Positions 8,160-17,560 of a DNA stretch of 64,000 bases are shown here, in pieces. Made by a program: the position numbers and the translations under genes. Each line of letters starts with the position of its first letter. Position 1 is the first letter of the stretch. This DNA is from Aliarcobacter thereius LMG 24486. GTDB lineage: Bacteria; Campylobacterota; Campylobacteria; Campylobacterales; Arcobacteraceae. The stretch is taken from assembly GCF_004214815.1 (NCBI RefSeq), contig NZ_CP035926.1, positions 372,001 to 436,000 on the forward strand, given 5' to 3'. The notes under the pieces were generated by a model. It was not told the origin of the DNA. It was given only the letters and a program-made list of their open reading frames with translations, and made no database searches.

Positions 8160-9518
8160 CTATTTATTATCTGTAAAATCAGCTAAGAACTTATCTTCAT
8201 AGAAAGTTTTTCCAAGATATTGCGTAACTAACTTTATATCTCTTTCTGCATTTCCTAAACAAGAAGTAGCACCAGGAGAGGGAGTCATATTATAAATAAT
8301 TCCAGCTTCTTCAGTAATTGAAGCTTCTCCTAGCATTAGTTTTTTCTCATTTTTATTTAAAACTTGTGGTCTTACTCCACCAAAGTTTTTTGCATACTCA
8401 ATATCATCAGCACTTAATGAAGGAACTATTTTTTGTGCATCTTTTACAAATAATTTTTTGTTTATTCCTGGAATTTCAAATAAGAAGTTTTTGAAAATAT
8501 AGTTTCTAATATCGCTATCTTTTAACAGATCCCAGAATATTTTTAAAATACTTCCATCAAAATTTAAAGTTTTTAAGCATTGGAAGAAAGATTTTCCACC
8601 TTTATATCTTTCTAAAACAAGAAGAGCTAGAGCTGTTGGTCCAAATCTTGTTTTTCCATCACATAAAATATCTGGATCACCATGAAGAGCAGCAAATGGT
8701 AATTTATCATTTTGTACCATATAAACTTTACCATTTAAATATGTTCCATTTGTAATATAAAATGAACCAGCCATAGATAGTGAACCCATATGTTTTCCAT
8801 GACCCATTTTGTGAGCTAAATATAATGAGTGAGCACCAGCATTTACAACAACAAAATCAGCTGTATAAACTGTACCATTTTTAGTAGTTATTTTAAATTT
8901 ATTATCAATTTTTTCAATTTCATCAACTTCTGAGTTAAAAAAGACATCAGTAGTTTTATTTGAATCAGCTTCAGTAGCAGCTTTTACAAGTTCTTTAGTC
9001 ATAGCACCAAAATCAACAGTTGTATATTGGTCATTTGTTCCCATTGCGATAATTGGTTCAGGTCTTTCTACAGTTCTATTTTTATCTGAATATACTAAAA
9101 GAGGTTCTTTTTCTTTTAAAGCTTCTTTATCCCAAAGTTCTAAATATGGGAAAATTTCTTTAAATTGATTATATCTATTTGTTATAAATTCAACTTCTTT
9201 TTCACCAACACCTAAAGCCATTTTTTGATGTTTGAACATAATTTTATCTTGAAGATTATACATTAAGTTAAACTTCTCAATCATTTTTGCTGTTCTTTTT
9301 GTGATTTTAGCTTTTTCAAAAGTATAGTTTGTCTCAATATCTCCAACGTGGATTGTTTGAGAGTTGCTTGTTCCTTTTGAATTCAAAGTTGCCAAATCTT
9401 CATATTTTTCTAATAGACAAATATTGTTAATATCTGAATATTTTGCTAACTCAAAAAATAGAGCTGCTCCAGAAATTCCACCACCTACAACAATTACTTC
9501 ATAGTGTTTTGCACTCAT
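8160..9518 (-). CDS. mqo: malate:quinone oxidoreductase
   Basis: A 452-residue FAD-dependent oxidoreductase. The N-terminal dinucleotide-binding motif is VIVVGGGISGAALFFELAK, followed by GTSNSQTIHVGDIETNY, and near the end PSPGATSCLGNAERD. The length fits the short Mqo form of Campylobacterota (about 450 residues) rather than the 550-residue enterobacterial enzyme. It oxidises malate to oxaloacetate and passes electrons to menaquinone at the inner membrane, replacing NAD-linked malate dehydrogenase in the TCA cycle. The ATG is preceded by AGGATAGGAAA. It is transcribed divergently from ileS. A class I fumarase, which supplies malate, lies at the far right of the window. Other FAD-dependent 2-hydroxyacid oxidases are the main alternative. 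Confidence 0.85.
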   Translation of the reverse strand: MSAKHYEVIVVGGGISGAALFFELAKYSDINNICLLEKYEDLATLNSKGTSNSQTIHVGDIETNYTFEKAKITKRTAKMIEKFNLMYNLQDKIMFKHQKMALGVGEKEVEFITNRYNQFKEIFPYLELWDKEALKEKEPLLVYSDKNRTVERPEPIIAMGTNDQYTTVDFGAMTKELVKAATEADSNKTTDVFFNSEVDEIEKIDNKFKITTKNGTVYTADFVVVNAGAHSLYLAHKMGHGKHMGSLSMAGSFYITNGTYLNGKVYMVQNDKLPFAALHGDPDILCDGKTRFGPTALALLVLERYKGGKSFFQCLKTLNFDGSILKIFWDLLKDSDIRNYIFKNFLFEIPGINKKLFVKDAQKIVPSLSADDIEYAKNFGGVRPQVLNKNEKKLMLGEASITEEAGIIYNMTPSPGATSCLGNAERDIKLVTQYLGKTFYEDKFLADFTDNK

Positions 9519-9657
9519 TTTCCTATCCTATATTAATGTAAAAAAATTTTGCAAAGATTCTAACATATAAACTTTTTAATTAAGATAAAGTATAAAATAA
9601 AATTATAAATTTAAGAAAGCAATACTCCTTATAAATTTAATTTTAAAACTTTTTGGA

Positions 9658-9663
9658 TATAAT
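9658..9663 (+). promoter_or_regulatory. -10 box of ileS
   Basis: TATAAT in a T-rich context, about 37 bases before the ileS start, with no clear -35 box. This is the usual promoter style of the phylum; the call rests on the hexamer and its position only. Confidence 0.5.
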
Positions 9664-9699
9664 CTTCGATTTAGTAAATAATATTTTAAGGTATGAATT

Positions 9700-12429
9700 A
9701 TGGATTATAAAGAGAGTTTACTTCTTCCAAAGACAGATTTTCCAATGAGAGGAAATCTTCCTAACAATGAACCAATAAGGTACAAAAAATGGGATGAAGA
9801 AAAAATATATGAGAAAATGAAATCAAATAGAGTTGGATGTGAGAGTTTCACACTTCACGATGGACCACCTTATGCAAATGGAAATATTCACATAGGTCAT
9901 GCACTAAATAAAGTTTTAAAAGATATTATAAATAAGTATCACTATTTTAATGGAAAAAGTATAAGATATACTCCAGGATGGGATTGTCACGGGCTTCCAA
10001 TAGAACAAAAAGTTGAAGAAAAAATAGGAAGCCAAAAGAAAAAAGAGCTTCCAAAATCAAAATTAAGAGAACTTTGTAGAGAACATGCTACAAAATTTAT
10101 TGATATACAAAAAGGGGAGTTTAAACAATTAGGAGTAATTGCTGATTGGGAAAACCCATATTTAACAATGGATTTTAAATTTGAAGCAAATATATATAGG
10201 GAACTTTGTGAAATTGCAAAACAAGGATTACTAGTTCAAAGAAGTAAGCCTGTATATTGGTCGTGGGCTGCTCAAACAGCTTTAGCAGAAGCAGAAGTTG
10301 AATATGAAGATAAAATATCTCCATCTATTTATGTCGCATTTAAACTTCAAGATATTGATGCAAGTGTTATTATTTGGACAACAACTCCTTGGACTTTACC
10401 AGCAAATCAAGCAATAGCTTTAAATAGTGAAGAAGAGTATGTAATAACTAGTGATAAATTTATTGTTGCAAAAAAATTATATAACTCTTTAATAGAGCAA
10501 GAGATTATCTCTGGAAATATTGAAAAAACTATTGATATTAAATCTTTAGAAAAAACAAAAGCAATAAATCCACTTAATGGAAGAGATTCTTTAATTATTT
10601 TTGGTGAACACGTGGAAATGAGTTCAGGTTCTGGTGCAGTTCATACAGCACCAGGACACGGAGAAGATGATTATAAAGTATCATTAGAATATGGAATTGA
10701 AGTTATTATGCCTGTTGATTCATATGGAAAATATGATGAAACAATTATTAGAGAAAAACTATTTAAAGATACAGATAAATATCTTGGAATGAATGTTTTA
10801 AAAGCAAATGATTTAATTCTTGAAGATTTAGGAAGTGCACTACTTAAAAAGGTAGATATAAAACACTCTTACCCACACTGTTGGAGAACACATACTCCAA
10901 TTATTTTTAGAGCTACAAAGCAGTGGTTTATCTCTATTGATGATAAATATGGAAAACAAGATAAAACATTAAGACAAAATGCACTTGAAACTATTGAAAA
11001 TCTTACATTCTATCCAGAGTGGGGAAGAAATAGATTAAGATCAATGCTTGATGGAAGACCTGATTGGTGTATTTCAAGACAGAGAGATTGGGGAGTTCCA
11101 ATAGCATTTTTCAGAAATAAAAAAACAGATGAGATAATTTTTGATGAAAAAGTTTTAAATTTTACAGCTATGATTTTTGAACAACATGGTTGTGATGCTT
11201 GGTATGATATGGAGATTAAAGATTTACTATATCCAGGAAGTGGATTAAATCCTAATGATTTAGAGAAAACTTTAGATATTTTAGATGTTTGGTTTGATAG
11301 TGGAAGTACACAAAATGCTGTTTTAAGAAGTGGAAACTATGATGCTGGAACTTTTCCTGCTGATATGTATCTTGAAGGAAGTGATCAACATAGAGGTTGG
11401 TTCCAATCTTCACTTCTAACAACACTTGCTTCAAGTGAAGTTGCACCATATAAAGCTATTTTAACTCATGGATTCACTGTTGATGAAAAAGGTGAAAAAA
11501 TGAGTAAATCAAAAGGTAATGTTGTTGCTCCTGATAAAGTTTTAAAAGAGTATGGAAGTGAAATACTAAGAGTTTGGGTTGCTATGAGTGACTATCAAGG
11601 AGATCTTAAAATTTCTGATAATATTTTAAAACAAAATGCTGAACTATATAGAAAAATTAGAAATACAATAAGATTTTTACTTGCAAATATTGATGGACTT
11701 GAAACAGTAGTTGATGTTGATAAAATGGGAGTTTTAGATAAATGGATTTTATCAAAAGCAAAAAGAGTTTTTGATGAGATAGAATCTTCATTTAAGGTTT
11801 ATGAATTTTCAAAAGGTTTAAATAAATTAAATAATTTCTTAGTTGCAGATCTTTCAGGAATTTATCTTGATGTTTGTAAAGATAGATTATATTGTGATGA
11901 TAAAAATGATATTCATAGAGTTGCATCTCAAAGTGCTATGGCAATGATTACTAAAAAACTAATTAGTACATTAGCTTGTATTTTAACTTATACAATGGAT
12001 GAATTATTAGATTTTGCACCAACAATTATTAAAGGAGATGCAAAAGATATATATGATTTTGAAAAATTTGATTTACCAGAAGTTAAATCAGATATAAATG
12101 ATGAGTTATTTATTGAAGCGAAAGAGAAGTTTTCTGAGATAAAAGATGCTTTAAGCAAAGAGAAACTTATAAAATCTACTTTAGAATTAGAAATATTTAC
12201 AAATAGTAAAGAGTTCTTATCTTTAGATGAAGTTGAGGCTAGTGATTGGTTTTTAGTTAGTAAGCTTTCAAACTCTAGTTCAAATAGTGAACTTGTAGGG
12301 AGCTTTAAACTTGAAGAAAATGAGTTTAAAGTATTTAAAGCAAGTGGACACAAATGCCCAAGATGTTGGAAATTTACTTCAAAATCTATTGATTCATTGT
12401 GTTCAAGATGTGAAGAAGTGGTTAAATAA
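9700..12429 (+). CDS. ileS: isoleucyl-tRNA synthetase
   Basis: A 909-residue class I aminoacyl-tRNA synthetase that charges tRNA-Ile. The HIGH signature is in [11 protein letters not shown] (about residue 64), the editing (CP1) domain carries [18 protein letters not shown], and the KMSKS loop is [10 protein letters not shown] (about residue 603). The C-terminal zinc finger has the CPRC...CSRC pairs (about residues 886-905). Length and domain order match the bacterial, mupirocin-sensitive form. The next small gene overlaps its stop codon (TAATG), so a translationally coupled string follows: small membrane protein, NifU-domain protein, unknown protein and murE. Confidence 0.97.
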   Translation: MDYKESLLLPKTDFPMRGNLPNNEPIRYKKWDEEKIYEKMKSNRVGCESFTLHDGPPYANGNIHIGHALNKVLKDIINKYHYFNGKSIRYTPGWDCHGLPIEQKVEEKIGSQKKKELPKSKLRELCREHATKFIDIQKGEFKQLGVIADWENPYLTMDFKFEANIYRELCEIAKQGLLVQRSKPVYWSWAAQTALAEAEVEYEDKISPSIYVAFKLQDIDASVIIWTTTPWTLPANQAIALNSEEEYVITSDKFIVAKKLYNSLIEQEIISGNIEKTIDIKSLEKTKAINPLNGRDSLIIFGEHVEMSSGSGAVHTAPGHGEDDYKVSLEYGIEVIMPVDSYGKYDETIIREKLFKDTDKYLGMNVLKANDLILEDLGSALLKKVDIKHSYPHCWRTHTPIIFRATKQWFISIDDKYGKQDKTLRQNALETIENLTFYPEWGRNRLRSMLDGRPDWCISRQRDWGVPIAFFRNKKTDEIIFDEKVLNFTAMIFEQHGCDAWYDMEIKDLLYPGSGLNPNDLEKTLDILDVWFDSGSTQNAVLRSGNYDAGTFPADMYLEGSDQHRGWFQSSLLTTLASSEVAPYKAILTHGFTVDEKGEKMSKSKGNVVAPDKVLKEYGSEILRVWVAMSDYQGDLKISDNILKQNAELYRKIRNTIRFLLANIDGLETVVDVDKMGVLDKWILSKAKRVFDEIESSFKVYEFSKGLNKLNNFLVADLSGIYLDVCKDRLYCDDKNDIHRVASQSAMAMITKKLISTLACILTYTMDELLDFAPTIIKGDAKDIYDFEKFDLPEVKSDINDELFIEAKEKFSEIKDALSKEKLIKSTLELEIFTNSKEFLSLDEVEASDWFLVSKLSNSSSNSELVGSFKLEENEFKVFKASGHKCPRCWKFTSKSIDSLCSRCEEVVK

Positions 12430-12542
12430 TGTTTGAGAATCCACCAACACTTACATTTATATTTCAAACAATAGCAGTAGTTTTAATACTATCAGCTATT
12501 GGAATATATTTTGTAAAGAGATATGAAAAAAAGGAAAAATAG
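12429..12542 (+). CDS. 37-residue single-pass membrane protein
   Basis: A short gene whose ATG overlaps the ileS stop (TAATG) and whose stop is two bases before the next start. It reads [20 protein letters not shown], continues hydrophobic for about ten residues and ends in the basic VKRYEKKEK, so it has one transmembrane helix (about residues 9-29) with a positively charged tail that should face the cytoplasm. No family is recognised. Tight spacing on both sides and a clean protein-like composition argue that it is translated. Confidence 0.65.
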   Translation: MFENPPTLTFIFQTIAVVLILSAIGIYFVKRYEKKEK

Positions 12543-12544
12543 AG

Positions 12545-12820
12545 ATGTTTCCATTTACAGATGAAGATTTACAAGAGCCAGTAAAAAATATAATTACAAA
12601 TAAAATTTCACCAATGCTTGCAAGAGATGGTGGAGCAATTGAGTTATTAAATATAAAAAATGCAAAAGTTTATATACAGCTACAAGGTGCCTGTGTAGGA
12701 TGTAGTGCAAGTGGAAGCACTTTAAAATATGTAGTTGAAAAAGAGTTGAAAAGTGCTATTCATCCTGATTTAAAAATAATTAATGTTCCTATTGGAAAAT
12801 CTGATTATTTAGAGGATTAA
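12545..12820 (+). CDS. NifU C-terminal (Nfu) domain iron-sulfur protein
   Basis: A 91-residue protein consisting of the Nfu domain. Conserved parts are MLARDGGAIELL and the cluster-binding GACVGCSASGSTLKYVVE with its CxxC. Nfu proteins carry and deliver 4Fe-4S clusters to apo-enzymes. The order Nfu protein / small unknown protein / murE matches the Campylobacter block as I recall it (Cj1639-Cj1641), supporting the assignment. The start is an ATG with GAG just before it, inside the coupled string after ileS. Confidence 0.88.
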   Translation: MFPFTDEDLQEPVKNIITNKISPMLARDGGAIELLNIKNAKVYIQLQGACVGCSASGSTLKYVVEKELKSAIHPDLKIINVPIGKSDYLED

Positions 12821-12821
12821 A

Positions 12822-13418
12822 TTGCTAAACGAAAATAGATTATTTAATGATGCTAACTCACTATTTTTCCAAAAAAAGTTTAAAGAAGCTTTAGTTTTAT
12901 ATTCTGAATTATGTTTTCATTTTCCACAAAAAGATGAATATAGAATCTATGCTTTGCTTTGTGATATAGCTTTTGAAGATGTTAATAAAGCAGTCTCTTT
13001 ATATGATTATTTTTCAATTTTAAAAGAAGAAAATAAAGAAGAAGCTATAAAATATGTAGAAGATACAATTGATGCATATGATGGAAATATAGAAAAAATG
13101 ATGAATATTTTAAAAGACATAAGTGATTCAACAGTTGAACAACTTGATGCTATAAAATATGAAGAGTTTAAAAAAATAATTGAAAAAAGAGGTTCTTTTA
13201 AAAGAGCCTTTGAAGATATTATGTTTTCAACAAAAGTAGCAATAAATAGTAAAGTAGATTTTTATGATTTTGTAAACAATCTAATAGACAATGGGTTTGA
13301 TACAACTGCTTATACATATTTAGAGGGATTTAACGAGTATTTTTCTTTTGACAAAGAGATAGAAGAACTATTTAAAAAACTTGAAAAGAGACAAAATGAA
13401 GTTAATCATAAAAGATAA
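12822..13418 (+). CDS. conserved Campylobacterota protein, TPR-like
   Basis: A 198-residue helical, soluble protein of unknown function. The first 50 residues (NDANSLFFQKKFKEALVLYS) look like one tetratricopeptide-type helical hairpin, and the rest is acidic and helical. It starts with TTG two bases after the stop of the Nfu gene, with an AGAGGA ribosome binding site overlapping that stop. It overlaps the start of murE. The position between an Nfu protein and murE is kept in Campylobacter, so it is a genuine conserved gene; no role can be assigned. Confidence 0.75.
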   Translation: MLNENRLFNDANSLFFQKKFKEALVLYSELCFHFPQKDEYRIYALLCDIAFEDVNKAVSLYDYFSILKEENKEEAIKYVEDTIDAYDGNIEKMMNILKDISDSTVEQLDAIKYEEFKKIIEKRGSFKRAFEDIMFSTKVAINSKVDFYDFVNNLIDNGFDTTAYTYLEGFNEYFSFDKEIEELFKKLEKRQNEVNHKR

Positions 13419-14676
13419 AATATTTACAGATAATACAAATGACTTAGAAAAAGATAGTATATTTGTTGTTTCAAAACAAAATTCAAAGTTCGAAAATATT
13501 GCAAAAGATGGTGGATTTAAAACTATATCTTCTAATGAACTAAAAAACTATTTAGATATGAGTAGTATAAAAATCATTGGAGTAACTGGAACAAATGGTA
13601 AAACAACAACAGCTACTACAATATATAATATATTTTTAGCTCTTGGATGTAAAGTTGCATTACAAGGGACTAGAGGATTTTTTATCAATGGAGTGCAAGA
13701 AGAAGAATATTCTTTAACAACTCCTGTGCAAATTGGAAATTTTCTTAATATTCAAAAAGCAATAAACAAATCTTGTGAATTTTTCATTATGGAAGTAAGT
13801 TCTCATGCAATTGAACAAAATAGAATTGAAGGTTTAAAATTTGCATTAAAAATTCATACAAATATAACAAGAGATCATCTTGATTATCACAAAACAGTAG
13901 AAGAGTATATAAATATAAAAAATCTCTTTTTAAGTGATGAATCTTTGAAACTTGTAAATATAGATGATAAAGTTCTAAAATATAATCCTAAAAATGCTTA
14001 TACTTATTCAATAATTAGTAGTTCAAATTTTAAAGTAGATTCATACAATCTTGAAAATATGATGAAAGTTGAATTTATAAATGAAAACAAGAAATATAAT
14101 TTTTCATCAAAAATGTTAGGTGTTTTTAATATCTATAATCTTATGGCATCAATTTCTGCTGTAAAAATACTTACAAAAAATAGTTTTGAAGAAATTTGTG
14201 AAACTTTAAAAAACTATGGTGGAGTTAGTGGAAGAGTAGAAATTGTATCTTTAAATCCACTTGTAATTTTAGATTTTGCTCATACTCCAGATGGAATGGA
14301 AGAGGTTTTAAAAAGCTTTCCAAATAAAGATATTATTTGTGTTTTTGGTGCAGGTGGAAACCGAGATAGTGCAAAAAGACCACTTATGGGAGAAATTGCA
14401 GAGAAGTATTCTAAACACATAGTTGTAACAAGTGATAATCCAAGATTTGAAGACCCCAAAGATATCATAAAAAATATTTTATCAGGAATCAAAAATAAAA
14501 TAAATGTTTTAGTAGAAGAAAATAGAAAAGAAGCTATAAAAAAAGCTATATCTTTGGCAAATGAAAATAGTGTTGTATTAGTTTTAGGAAAAGGTGATGA
14601 AGCAACACAAATTATTGGGAATGAGAAGATACATTTCTCAGATAAAGAGGAGATATTAAATATTTTAAATAAATAA
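13396..14676 (+). CDS. murE: UDP-MurNAc-tripeptide ligase (meso-diaminopimelate adding)
   Basis: A Mur ligase of about 426 residues that adds meso-diaminopimelate to UDP-MurNAc-L-Ala-D-Glu in the cytoplasm. It has the ATP loop IGVTGTNGKTTTATTIYN, the carbamylated-lysine region EVSSHAIEQNRIEGLKF, and the DNPRFEDP motif whose DNPR reads out diaminopimelate rather than lysine. The frame is open upstream to a TTG at 13381, but the ATG at 13396 is preferred because a purine-rich AAGAGA lies just ahead and the protein then begins MKLIIKDK. It overlaps the preceding gene by 23 bases. It is somewhat shorter than E. coli MurE because of a compact N-terminal domain. Confidence 0.93.
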   Translation: MKLIIKDKIFTDNTNDLEKDSIFVVSKQNSKFENIAKDGGFKTISSNELKNYLDMSSIKIIGVTGTNGKTTTATTIYNIFLALGCKVALQGTRGFFINGVQEEEYSLTTPVQIGNFLNIQKAINKSCEFFIMEVSSHAIEQNRIEGLKFALKIHTNITRDHLDYHKTVEEYINIKNLFLSDESLKLVNIDDKVLKYNPKNAYTYSIISSSNFKVDSYNLENMMKVEFINENKKYNFSSKMLGVFNIYNLMASISAVKILTKNSFEEICETLKNYGGVSGRVEIVSLNPLVILDFAHTPDGMEEVLKSFPNKDIICVFGAGGNRDSAKRPLMGEIAEKYSKHIVVTSDNPRFEDPKDIIKNILSGIKNKINVLVEENRKEAIKKAISLANENSVVLVLGKGDEATQIIGNEKIHFSDKEEILNILNK

Positions 14677-14892
14677 AAGATATTTTCACATTTTTTTAAT
14701 AATCCTATCTAGATTTCCTTAGGATATCTTTTTAGTTCTTGGTAAAACTACAATTTCTTTAAAAAGAAAAACTTCTTAATATAAAATAAATAAAAATATT
14801 CAAATAATAAAAAATTATAAGATATATAACTAAAAGTTAAAATTTCTGATACAATTTTCTTCGTAGGTAGATTAGATATAAGGGAGGATAAA

Positions 14893-15267
14893 GTGTCGAA
14901 AGAAGTTAAATTTGGTAAAGATATAATCTTTGTAACAGAGACAGATGAAAAAGGCATTATTATCTTTGCAAATGATGATTTTTGCAAAGTATCTGGTTAT
15001 TTATTAAATGAGTTAGTTGGCAATCCACACAATATTGTTAGGCACGAAGATATGCCTAAAGATGTTTTTGCTAACTTGTGGAAAACAATAAAAAGTGGAA
15101 AAATATGGAAAGGAATAGTTAAAAATAAAACAAAGAATGGAGATTATTATTGGGTCAATGCTACAGTATATTCTTCAAAAAGTATAAATGGAGGGGTAAG
15201 ATATGTTTCTGTTAGGGTAAAACCAACTGATCAAGAGATATTAGAAGCTAATAAATTATATTTATAA
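14893..15267 (+). CDS. PAS domain signalling protein (Aer/CetB-like)
   Basis: A 124-residue protein that is almost entirely one PAS domain: [20 protein letters not shown], then [20 protein letters not shown] and [15 protein letters not shown]. This is the Aer-type PAS signature associated with FAD-based redox sensing. Translation starts at GTG with a strong GGGAGGA site upstream. The chemoreceptor gene follows after 13 bases, so the pair looks like a split energy-taxis receptor similar to CetB/CetA in Campylobacter jejuni. A possible promoter TACAAT with an upstream TG is at 14847-14855. FAD binding is inferred from the family. Confidence 0.88.
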   Translation: MSKEVKFGKDIIFVTETDEKGIIIFANDDFCKVSGYLLNELVGNPHNIVRHEDMPKDVFANLWKTIKSGKIWKGIVKNKTKNGDYYWVNATVYSSKSINGGVRYVSVRVKPTDQEILEANKLYL

Positions 15268-15280
15268 TAAAGGAGATAAG

Positions 15281-16519
15281 ATGTTTTTTGGTAGAGAAAA
15301 AAGATATGTTTTACAAAAATTAAGTGAAATTGAATTATATTTAAAGAATGAAACAAATTCTTTAACGATTGATGAAAATGAAACTTGTGACAAAGAGATA
15401 AAAAATAAGATAGATTCAATACTAAATATATTAAATAAAAAACATGATGATGAGCTTTTAATATATGGTGAAATCATGCTTATTTCAGAAAAAATTGGCA
15501 AAGGTATTATAGGAGATAAAATTTTCCATACAAATACTTCTAATATAAAGCTAAATTATATAGCTAAAACTATAAATAATTTGGTCTTAACTCTTCAAGA
15601 TAAGATTGATAAAATCATAAGTATTCTTTGTGAATACAGTAAATATAACTATATTAATAGTTTAAATTCAGATATAGAAAATAATGATTTTAAAAAGTTA
15701 TTTGAAGGTATAAATATCCTTGGACAAACTATTACAGAAATGTTACTTGAAAGTAGTTCAAATGGAACTATTCTAGAAAATAACTCTAGAATTCTTCTAT
15801 ATAATGTTGATATTTTAAATTCGTCTTCAAAAGAAGCAGCTTTAAATTTAGAAGAAACATCAGCAGCCTTAGATGAGATTACAAGTCAAGTAAGAAATAG
15901 TACGGATAATATTTTGAAAGTTTCAAATTTATCAAAAAATGTTAGAAAATCTTCAAGTGATGGAGAAAATTTTGCAAATCAAACAGTATTATCTATGGAA
16001 GAGATTAATAATCAAGTTGCTTTAGTAAATGAAGCAATTAGTATAATAGATAATATTGCATTTCAGACAAATATTCTTTCATTAAATGCAGCAGTAGAAG
16101 CTGCAACAGCAGGTGAAAATGGAAAAGGTTTTGCAGTTGTTGCAAGTGAAGTAAGAAATCTTGCAATTAGGAGTGCAGAAGCTACTAAAAAGATAAAAAG
16201 TATAGTAGAAACTGCAAATAAAAAAGCACAAAATGGAAAGAACATAGCTAATAATATGATTATTGGATATAAAGAGTTGAATAAAAATATTATTCAAACA
16301 ATAGAACTAATAGAAGAGATTCAAGCAGTTTCAAAAGAACAACTTTTAAGAATAGAGCAGATAAATGATTCTGTGTCTGTACTTGATGAACAAACTCAAA
16401 AGAATGCTAGTGTTGCTTCTCAATCAAAAGAAGTTGCTATTACAACTGATAATATCTCAAAATTAATTGTAAATAGTGTAAATTCAAAAGAGTTTACAGG
16501 AAAGAAAAAAGTATTGTAA
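15281..16519 (+). CDS. methyl-accepting chemotaxis protein without membrane segments
   Basis: A 412-residue chemoreceptor. The signalling hairpin tip is unmistakable ([21 protein letters not shown], then [15 protein letters not shown]). The N-terminal 150 residues are helical and charged, with no hydrophobic stretch long enough to cross the membrane and no clear HAMP domain, so it should be cytoplasmic. It probably takes its input from the PAS protein encoded just upstream and passes it to CheA/CheW. This differs from CetA of C. jejuni, which is membrane anchored. A 32-bp palindrome directly follows the gene. Confidence 0.9.
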   Translation: MFFGREKRYVLQKLSEIELYLKNETNSLTIDENETCDKEIKNKIDSILNILNKKHDDELLIYGEIMLISEKIGKGIIGDKIFHTNTSNIKLNYIAKTINNLVLTLQDKIDKIISILCEYSKYNYINSLNSDIENNDFKKLFEGINILGQTITEMLLESSSNGTILENNSRILLYNVDILNSSSKEAALNLEETSAALDEITSQVRNSTDNILKVSNLSKNVRKSSSDGENFANQTVLSMEEINNQVALVNEAISIIDNIAFQTNILSLNAAVEAATAGENGKGFAVVASEVRNLAIRSAEATKKIKSIVETANKKAQNGKNIANNMIIGYKELNKNIIQTIELIEEIQAVSKEQLLRIEQINDSVSVLDEQTQKNASVASQSKEVAITTDNISKLIVNSVNSKEFTGKKKVL

Positions 16520-16523
16520 TAAA

Positions 16524-16555
16524 TGTAATCTATCTTAAATTTAAGATAGATTACA
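16524..16555 (+). terminator. perfect 32-bp palindrome after the chemoreceptor gene
   Basis: TGTAATCTATCTTAAA is followed directly by its exact reverse complement with no loop spacer, five bases after the stop codon. In RNA it would form a long A/U-rich hairpin and probably ends the PAS/MCP transcript. There is no T tract, so termination efficiency is uncertain. Confidence 0.5.
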
Positions 16556-16614
16556 ACTCTCATTTATCATTCAGTAAAAATTAAACAAATCTTAAAATTA
16601 TTTTAGATAGAATC

Positions 16615-16721
16615 ACGGTTCTATTTTTAAAATTAAATTTAGAAACCTCACATGTGTCAATCCTTGCTCGGGTTGTATTAAGATTTTCTTAATATTAAGG
16701 GATACAGAGGCTAAACCCTAG
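16615..16721 (+). promoter_or_regulatory. foldable leader of rpsB-tsf, possible S2 autoregulatory element
   Basis: The 200 bases before rpsB hold several pairings: GGTTCTA with TAGAAACC (16615-16646 region), TATTAAGA with TCTTAATA around a TTT loop (16676-16694), and GGGTT (16670-16674) with AACCC (16714-16718), extended by CT/AG. The last encloses the second, giving a branched structure ending about 20 bases before the ribosome binding site. S2 autoregulates through its leader in gammaproteobacteria; that this element does so is inference. Confidence 0.35.
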
Positions 16722-16759
16722 AAAAAAATAAAAACAAACATAATTCAAGGAGAATTACC

Positions 16760-17560
16760 ATGGTTACAATGAAAGACCTATTAGAATGTGGAGTACATTT
16801 CGGACACCAAACAAGAAGATGGAATCCAAAAATGAAAAAATTCATTTTCGGAGTTAGAAAAAACATCTATATTATAGATTTACAAAAAACTCTAAGATAT
16901 TTTAGATATACATACAATGTTGTAAAAGATAGAGCTGCTGAAGGTCAAACAATGATTTTTGTTGGTACTAAAAAACAAGCTAGTGAAACAATAAAAAAAG
17001 CTGCTGAAGCTTGTGGAATGCCATATGTAAACCATAGATGGTTAGGTGGGATGCTTACAAACTTTGGAACAATTAAAAAATCAATTAGAAAATTAGAAAT
17101 TATTAAAAAAATGAGAGAAGAAGGGCAATTAGACCTTTTAACTAAAAAAGAAGCTTTAATGCTTACAAGAAAAGAAGAGAAACTAGAGCTATATCTTGGT
17201 GGAATCAAAGAGATGCATAAACTTCCAGATATGATGTTTGTTCTTGATGCTGTTAAAGAAAAAATTGCTATTGCAGAAGCTAGAAGATTAGGAATTACAG
17301 TTATTGCACCATTAGATACAAACTGTGATCCAGATGTTGTTGATTTACCAATTCCAGGAAATGATGATGCTATTAGATCAATTCACTTATTCTGCAACGA
17401 AATGTCTGCTGCTATGAATGAAGGTAAAGCAATTTTAGCTGAGAATAATGGTGAAGAAGTAGTTGAACCAGTATCTCAAGCTGAGCAAGATGAAGTTTTA
17501 GCTGAAGCTGTTGCAGAAGGTGAAGCTGAAGGAATTAATGTAGAAGGAGAAGAAGCATAA
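16760..17560 (+). CDS. rpsB: 30S ribosomal protein S2
   Basis: A 266-residue S2 protein. It opens with [22 protein letters not shown] and contains [19 protein letters not shown], both hallmarks of the family, with an acidic, alanine/glutamate-rich C-terminal tail. S2 binds late to the 30S subunit and is required for S1 attachment. AAGGAG stands at ideal spacing before the ATG. Its stop overlaps the tsf start (TAATG), the near-universal rpsB-tsf operon. The long structured leader upstream may control the operon. Confidence 0.98.
   Translation: MVTMKDLLECGVHFGHQTRRWNPKMKKFIFGVRKNIYIIDLQKTLRYFRYTYNVVKDRAAEGQTMIFVGTKKQASETIKKAAEACGMPYVNHRWLGGMLTNFGTIKKSIRKLEIIKKMREEGQLDLLTKKEALMLTRKEEKLELYLGGIKEMHKLPDMMFVLDAVKEKIAIAEARRLGITVIAPLDTNCDPDVVDLPIPGNDDAIRSIHLFCNEMSAAMNEGKAILAENNGEEVVEPVSQAEQDEVLAEAVAEGEAEGINVEGEEA

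Noticed and set aside
11988-12467. A 159-codon open frame antisense to the end of ileS.
   Set aside because: It is Ser/Asn/Phe-rich antisense of a conserved coding region, has no ribosome binding site and no recognisable protein features.
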